NCBI GenBank assembly: GCA_033063855.1
Contig: CP093831.1
Span: 12,338,001-12,402,000, forward strand
Origin: Smittia aterrima
Taxonomy: Eukaryota; Arthropoda; Insecta; Diptera; Chironomidae
DNA: 64,000 nt
Direction of reading: 5' to 3'
Of this stretch, positions 58,213 through 64,000 are shown piece after piece. Position 1 is the stretch's first letter, and every line of letters begins with the position of its first letter. The notes beneath the pieces are model-generated. The model saw only the letters and a program-made list of their open reading frames with translations, ran no database searches and was not told the DNA's origin. A program made the position numbers and the translations under genes.

Positions 58213-59187
58213 ATGAGCGCTTCATCTGCCATGACGAAAAGTCTATCCGACTTAGGATATGGCTTCACTGCTGAAGGAAGGCTACGTCAACTCGATAAGA
58301 CAACTGGAGCTTTGACCGACAAGCCATTTGAATTCGAGATTACTGAAAGCCGGGCAGAGAATCAAAAACATTACGAAGAGTTAGGAGAAAACTTAACACA
58401 ACACGTTTATAAGTTGCTGGAGGAGAACGGTCTTCATCGCGTTTATTTACCAGAAGACAATAGACCTGAGTCGGAGTCTACATTCGTATTCGTTTCCAAA
58501 CCAGAGCTCAAAAATGTCGACAAGCTCATGATTTTAATTCACGGTTCTGGAGTCGTCAGAGCTGGTCAATGTAAGTACAAATGACTTTTTGATTTGTCAA
58601 CTATAAGGAACAATTGAATTTTAGGGGCTCGTCGTCTCATCATTAACGACTGTTTGGATTCGGGAACAATGTTACCGTACATCAAGAAGGCTCGAGCTGA
58701 AGGCTATGAAATTCTGATCACGAACACAAATGATAACAAACGCAATGGAAAGGTTATTGAAGGAAGCCGTTCATCAGATGAACATGGAGTCACAGCTTGG
58801 AAAAAGATTGTACAGCCGGCAAATGCTAAGTCGATTGCTATTGTTGCACACAGCGCTGGAGGATTCGTGACAAGTTCTTTAAGCAAAATTTTCGAAGAAG
58901 ACTTCGATTCAAAGGTGTTTGCTGTGGCATTCACTGACAGTTGGCCGAGCGGTACATTGCGATTAAATCAAATTGGAATAAACTTCGTGGCTTCAAACAA
59001 ACCATTGGGAACTTTGAAGAGTGAAGGAGATGCGGAAATGACTAGAGTTTCTGCTGGACATCCCGAACATGAGTGGACTTCCTCCGCTTGCATTGATGCT
59101 GTGTTCGAATTCTTTAAGAAGCGATACAACATTGAACGAGGTAGCGATGTCGAGAGCTCCCCAGTTAAACCAAGTGATGAACTGTAG
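58213..59187 (+). CDS. FAM172A: FAM172A/Arb2-domain protein
   Basis: Exons 58213-58570 and 58625-59187 (54-bp phase-1 intron) give 306 residues. The family carries an Arb2-like alpha/beta-hydrolase-type domain and has been linked to Argonaute transport and co-transcriptional splicing regulation in vertebrates. Visible: DLGYGFTAEGRLRQLD near the start, LMILIHGSGVVRAGQWARRL with an HGSG oxyanion-like loop, and IVAHSAGGFVTSS with Ser in the nucleophile-elbow position near residue 194. GHPEHEWTSSACIDAVFEFF near the end supplies a His in the usual third position. The last four residues are SDEL, resembling a KDEL-type ER retention signal, although no N-terminal signal peptide is evident. AATAAA at 59235-59240. 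Whether the hydrolase fold is active is unknown. Confidence 0.9.
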
Positions 59188-59413
59188 AAATTCCAAAACT
59201 TGTTGCGCCACAAAAAATATTTTTTCGTCTTTGAAATAAAAACCGATTTTCCATTCAAAATTTAGTTTTTTTTACTGAACAACAAAATAAATTCGCGCGA
59301 GAAACAAAGATTTATTTATTTTGCGATTTAACAAGGAAATCAACAGATTTAAACAACTTAATTTGGCACGGAATACTAATAAACCTGAAGCACTGCTTCT
59401 TATCGATTAAATC

Positions 59414-61834
59414 ATGGTAAATTCGAAGATTTAAAATGATTTTCAATTTGTTTACAAAAACACATTTTAGGCATCATTTCTAGAATTCGCTGATTCCGGA
59501 AGCCGATTCAACATCTCTGAGGGACTAAACTTTATTTCCAACACAGATGTTGCCAGCTTTAACACTTACATCATCGACGTAAGTTAATCAATTTGAAATG
59601 AAATTTTGTTTCTAAAACATTTTTATTTATTTTAGAATGAATCGATTCAACCAAAACACGCATTAATCACTTGCGATAACTTGCAGTACAAAATTATTGA
59701 CATTGGCTCAAACGGTACGAGCATTAAGCTGAATGACGTCTTTGAGATGTTGGAGCCGATGAAGCCACAAGAAATCACAAACTCAGATGTTCTGCGCTTT
59801 GGATCCGTTATTGCTACATTTCGAGTCACAGAAATAGATGAGATTGTTGAGTCAAGTCAAACCGTATCTCAATACGAATCATGTGGTTCTCCTAAGATCA
59901 ACAATAATCTGTCACACATTCTTGTCCCTGGAACTGAAGTTGAAGCTGAGGATGTAGACATCCCAGAAACACAAATGTGGCCTGAGCAGATAAATGAAAC
60001 TGAGATCTTGGATATCATCAGCGAGAAGGATGAAACAAGCAATCACGCAATGTACTCACAAAATGTATTTGCTGAATTTAGTTCCTGCCATGGCGCTAAA
60101 GTTGATGACGGATTGGGTGACTTTGAGATTCGATTTCGTGCGCAAGAAAACAAAATTTTGGATTCAGGAGATGACACAACAGACTTCGACAATGTTGTTG
60201 AACGAGAGGAATCGATTACTCCCGATATTCCAAACATTGTTGTGAAGAAGGAGCCGCAAACTCAAAAAGAGAACCAATTTGACATTGCAACTCAAATTAA
60301 TCCTGAAGTTCAGTTCGAGCAATTTGATAACGAAACTCAATTGAATCCTCCATCGCCAAGAGTGAATCAATGGGACATTGCAACTCAAATTAATCCTGAG
60401 GTTCAATTTGATAATGAAACTCTATCGAATCCTCCATCGCCAAGAGTGAATCAATGCGACATTGCCACTCAAATTAATCCTGACATACAACTCAAGCAAG
60501 AAATCGAAACACAGGAAAATTTAATTTTACAGGAAACGCAAATAATGGAAATCGAGAACAATGATTCTTTCGACAGCGAGAAGGAAAATGACGATTTGAT
60601 GATGCAGCCAACTCAACCAGTGTTCTCTCATTTTAAAACACGTCAGCAGTTGAAGAGACAAGCAGAAATTAAACCGAAGACGATTTCACTCACACAGTTC
60701 GACACTGATGATTCTTCCATTCCGCTAAAAAAGCGAAAGACATTCTCTATGGAAACACAGCCAATCATTCCTTTGATCCCGGAAAAAGCTCGAGGCTTAA
60801 GTGATCGCAAAGTGAACCGAATCCTCATTTCAGATGATGAGGATGATTCGGATGATGAAGAGTCTCGTCAGACTGTTGGGAAGATAATCACATCGTTAGA
60901 TTCCGACCAGCCAAAGAATGACGTTGCTGCTGCCGACTTTAAGACTCCAGACAAGAGAGCTGAACGCTCGTATCCAATCGACGAGTCTACTCCTGATATA
61001 CTTCCTGGAATACCAAGCGATTCTCAATTTGAAAGATGTCTCGAATTCGTCAACAACACAGGAAATGCCGACGATTCCACCACAAGCATGGAAGAAGAGA
61101 AGGACGAGAATGCAAATAAATTGCAACAGACTGAATCTTCAGTGCCAAAACGTAATTTGCGACGTGTGAAACTTATGAACTGCGAAAGTGACAGTGACGA
61201 AGACAATCAACCGACACATAAAATTGTTCCGAAAGGTCGAAAGAAGAAAGAAATCGAAGAAAAGAAAGTTTATTCATTCGCTGTGTCAAGTTATCCAGAA
61301 GCTGCCGAAGAATTTGGCGAGGTCATCAACAAGCTTGGTGGAAAAATTGTTGATCGAATCGCCGAAGCTGAATTCCTTTTGACGAAACCTTCTCTCAAAC
61401 CAACATCAAAGGTTCTCGCTGCTATCAGCAAAGGAATCCCGATAGTAAGCGACGAATTCTTTCGAGCATCCGACACAGCTGGAAAATGGTTGAATCCATT
61501 TGACTTCGTGATTCTCAACAAACAAGTTGAGGAGGCTAAGAAGTTCAAATTGAAGGAATCCATTACGAAAGCATCGAATCAAAAATTGTTCGAAAACTGC
61601 TCTGTCTTCGTCACCAATAACACGAAGATTCCGTTTGACCAGTTGAAGGACATCATTGAGAATGCTGGAGGCGAGTGCCTTACAATGCCTCAAAAGCCAA
61701 GAACTAAGAATCTCTTCATGTGCTTCAATGTCAATGAAAAGAAAGAGATCGAAAAGATCAAAAAGAAGTACAAAGGCATCACAGAATTTCTCGACACTTC
61801 GATGAGCCTTAAATTTTTGCGGCAAGAATTGTAG
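59414..61834 (+). CDS. mu2: Mu2/MDC1-type DNA damage mediator (FHA, SQ/TQ region, tandem BRCT)
   Basis: Exons 59414-59416, 59471-59578 and 59636-61834 give 769 residues. Exon 1 would contain only the start codon, followed directly by GTAAAT; this is inferred from frame and phase. MDC1-type proteins bind phosphorylated H2A variants at DNA breaks and recruit repair factors; Drosophila Mu2 also protects chromosome ends. The N-terminal 100 residues read as an FHA domain (SGSRFNISEGLNFISNTDVA, SIQPKHALITCDNL, IIDIGSNGTSIKLND, FGSVIATFRV). The middle is acidic and rich in TQ, with three imperfect 30-40 residue repeats around DIATQINPEVQF and NPPSPRVNQ, then basic clusters (PLKKRKTFS). The C-terminus has two BRCT repeats, from about VYSFAVSSYPEAAEEFG and LFENCSVFVTNNTKIPFD, the first with a GG kink. 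AATAAA at 61906-61911. Shorter than Drosophila Mu2. Confidence 0.88.
60268..60495 (+). repeat. in-frame tandem repeats in the TQ-rich region of mu2
   Basis: Three imperfect copies of a coding unit with the core DIATQINPE, separated by a shared linker with NPPSPRVNQ. Copies 2 and 3 are more alike than copy 1. Each core keeps the ATQ triplet, a potential ATM/ATR-type site. Confidence 0.85.
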
Positions 61835-64000
61835 TTTAGCTGCTCAGCGCTATCGCCAATACTCAGTTACCTTTGAATTTGTTATTTCTTTTTATTGGAG
61901 CTCCAAATAAAAAATATGTAAATCATTTATTTTTAAAGTCTATTGCGCAATACTTCCAGGATCGGGCACCTGCAATCTGACTTCCGTTAGTCGTCATTCG
62001 TCTCACAAAGCAATTAAAACAACTCCAGATTTTCTTCCTTGCATCGTTAAAATTCCGATAGAAAGGTCAACGGCACTTCTTCAAATGCCCTTTCTTACTT
62101 CGGATGCGACCATATGTTGAACAAATAACTTTAGCCTTCCGTGTGAACTCTTAGTGCATCGACGAACTGCATCGAATAACATTGCGTGTGACTATCGCAG
62201 CCGAAGATGGCCAGAAGGAGAAGACAAGGTCGGCATAATCTTGAGGAACTGTAAAATCATTTTCCGGTTGAATCGATTCCGGTGTAGAGTTTCACAAAAA
62301 AGAAAACGATGCAAGTGATACTTTTAATTTGGACTCTTTTTCTTTAAAAAAAGCAATTTATCGCTTGCCTTAATTTGTTTCCTCCGAAGTTTCAATTATG
62401 TTTAAGATTTGGAGCATCCGCATTGCGGGTGGGCGAAGCATCGAAATTATGCAATTAATTGAATGAAAAAATTACTTTGAGTAATCACAAACTTTACTTA
62501 CTCGTTCACGTTTCTTCAAGGGTTCGTCAACTCATTCATTTGACGCAATTTAATGAAATCAACCAATTTAAGCGAGGAAAAAATGTTCGTTCATGTCATT
62601 TCGAATTGACGCAGTTGATTAATGAACATGTTGATGCCAATTTTAATTACCGCTGCCTTTTTGGTGACTTCCAATCATTTTATCTTTTCCCACATTTCGT
62701 TTTTGATTTGTAACCGCAAATTGAGCAATTAATTGCCTTCAGTTGAAAGGGAATGACATGGTTGTGTCCTGATTTAGCGGATGTTTGGTTCGTCGAACAT
62801 CAAAGTTTGATTTCATTTCAAAACGAAAATTCCCATGCGTTGACTCCCCTCGAATCCTTTGATTCGCTGTTAGAGCAGGTGGACAAAACAAAACGTCGTA
62901 GTTACTTGGTTTTTGAAACATCGAGAAGCCCTAAAGTCAAAAAGGATTGCAAACTTTTTAATCCCGAAATTATTAAAACGGTTGTTCGTTTCGCCAACAG
63001 GAAACATGAGAATGCAAATAGATTTTTCGCCATTTGTAAAGCTTATTAGAGAGGATTATTGGTGAACAAGTTCGCCGTTCGAGGATTTCCTGCAGAAATT
63101 ATTGATGAACTGGCCAGGGTTGAGCAGGTTGGGACCGATGAAATGGATCGCTCTTGAATAATTCACTCGAGGATTAAACGAAGCGAAGCTTCAGGTCGAC
63201 ACAGGTGGCGATATTTCTCCGTATCTCATAATTAATAAGTGCGCTGGGTCTGTGTCACCATTTTCATAATTTTTCATCATCCATTAGAACGAAGCATTTT
63301 CCATGATTAAAAATAAATTCATCGTTTGGATGTTTTCCATTAAAAGCTTTTATGTAATTATTTACTTTGATACATGAGCTCAAACCTCATTCAAACCCTT
63401 TGACGATATCGTTGTATTCACATGACAAAGATGAAACGCTCCATTGACGATATTTCTAGCTTTGATGTTTCGATGATGATGAAAATTTGCCATTCGAGTT
63501 TAATCGCACAAAAGATTTCCATCATTTTTAATATTTAAAAAACGAGAGTTAAAGCTACAAAATGAAAGTCTTCCCAACAACCTGACGCGTCGATCTGGAT
63601 CACAGAGCGTTGATGCTTTTAATCTTCGGTCATCAACCCAAATCAACTTGTCACGCGTTAACGAAGATTTCTTGCACCTTCAGGGAGCAATTATGACAGC
63701 TCGAGTCGAGAGAAGGCGTGTCGTGTTCACGAAAAATCACATTTCCATCATTTGGAGAAGAAGAAAAATCATTTTCTGTTTGTGTTGGAATTTTTCCTCC
63801 GAAGGGGATAAAGTTGAGAAAGAAAATCACGCCCCAATCTTCGTTTAATTTTTCAATGAAATTGAAAACTGATAAGAACAAATTGTTGGGCTGACAAAGA
63901 TATCGTAAGCATCGACGAAAGTAATTTCATTTTGAAAAGAAAAACTTAATTACTTTTATTGCAGTTTATCTTTCGTAAACATTTGCTCATCGCGTTTCGT
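61835..64000. other. 3' flank with no recognisable gene
   Basis: Holds the mu2 polyadenylation signal (61906-61911). Open frames are short; a 98-codon one at 62753-63049 has no recognisable features or splice partner. Confidence 0.45.

Noticed and set aside
62753..63049. 98-codon open frame near the right end
   Set aside because: No recognisable motif, no supporting splice sites, and no conserved-looking composition.

Overview
The window is animal nuclear DNA. It is AT-rich, most introns are only about 50-62 bp with clean GT-AG borders, AATAAA signals follow the stop codons, and the genes run on both strands without operons. The gene set (a divergent ionotropic receptor, a neprilysin-like protein, a Mu2/MDC1-type BRCT protein, a duplicated CTP:phosphocholine cytidylyltransferase, CFAP43) points to an insect, most likely a dipteran. 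The compact introns would fit a chironomid-type midge, but that family assignment is a guess. I found no rRNA, no convincing tRNA, no transposon and no CRISPR array.

Layout. 1-2.4 kb has no recognisable gene. Hexokinase lies at 2.4-3.9 kb (+). A gene-poor stretch of about 10 kb follows. At 13.9-14.8 kb (-) are two tandem genes for small secreted cysteine-rich peptides of a type I do not recognise. A neprilysin-like protein without the catalytic zinc motif is at 14.9-17.2 kb (-). Dyskerin/Nop60B (17.5-19.2 kb, -) and the tRNA 2'-O-methyltransferase Trm7 (19.4-20.4 kb, +) are divergent around a 207-bp shared promoter. The histone chaperone NASP is at 23.4-24.7 kb (-), and a claudin-like four-TM protein at about 27.2-29.7 kb (+). 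METTL6, a tRNA m3C methyltransferase, is at 30.5-31.4 kb (+) and is followed by a run of tiny non-coding exons whose introns carry seven candidate C/D-box snoRNAs (31.4-33.1 kb). Two cytidylyltransferase genes sit tail to tail at 33.5-38.5 kb. An ionotropic receptor is at 39.8-41.8 kb (+), an alpha-arrestin at 42.6-43.8 kb (-), and a CYHR1-type RING protein with a 4.1-kb intron at 45.1-51.2 kb (-). A small four-TM protein is at 51.9-52.5 kb (+), CFAP43 at 52.8-57.9 kb (+), FAM172A at 58.2-59.2 kb (+) and Mu2/MDC1 at 59.4-61.8 kb (+). The last 2.2 kb has no recognisable gene.

How the parts connect. RNA modification recurs: dyskerin for pseudouridylation, Trm7 and METTL6 for tRNA methylation, and C/D snoRNAs for rRNA 2'-O-methylation. 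The most interesting element is the METTL6 transcript, which appears to double as a snoRNA host through introns placed after its stop codon. Next are the twin decapeptide-repeat secreted peptides and the near-identical inverted segment shared by the two cytidylyltransferase genes, intron included, which looks like recent gene conversion.

All splice models were assembled by eye from reading frames, GT-AG sites and family conservation. rRNA target sequences were recalled from memory, not searched.
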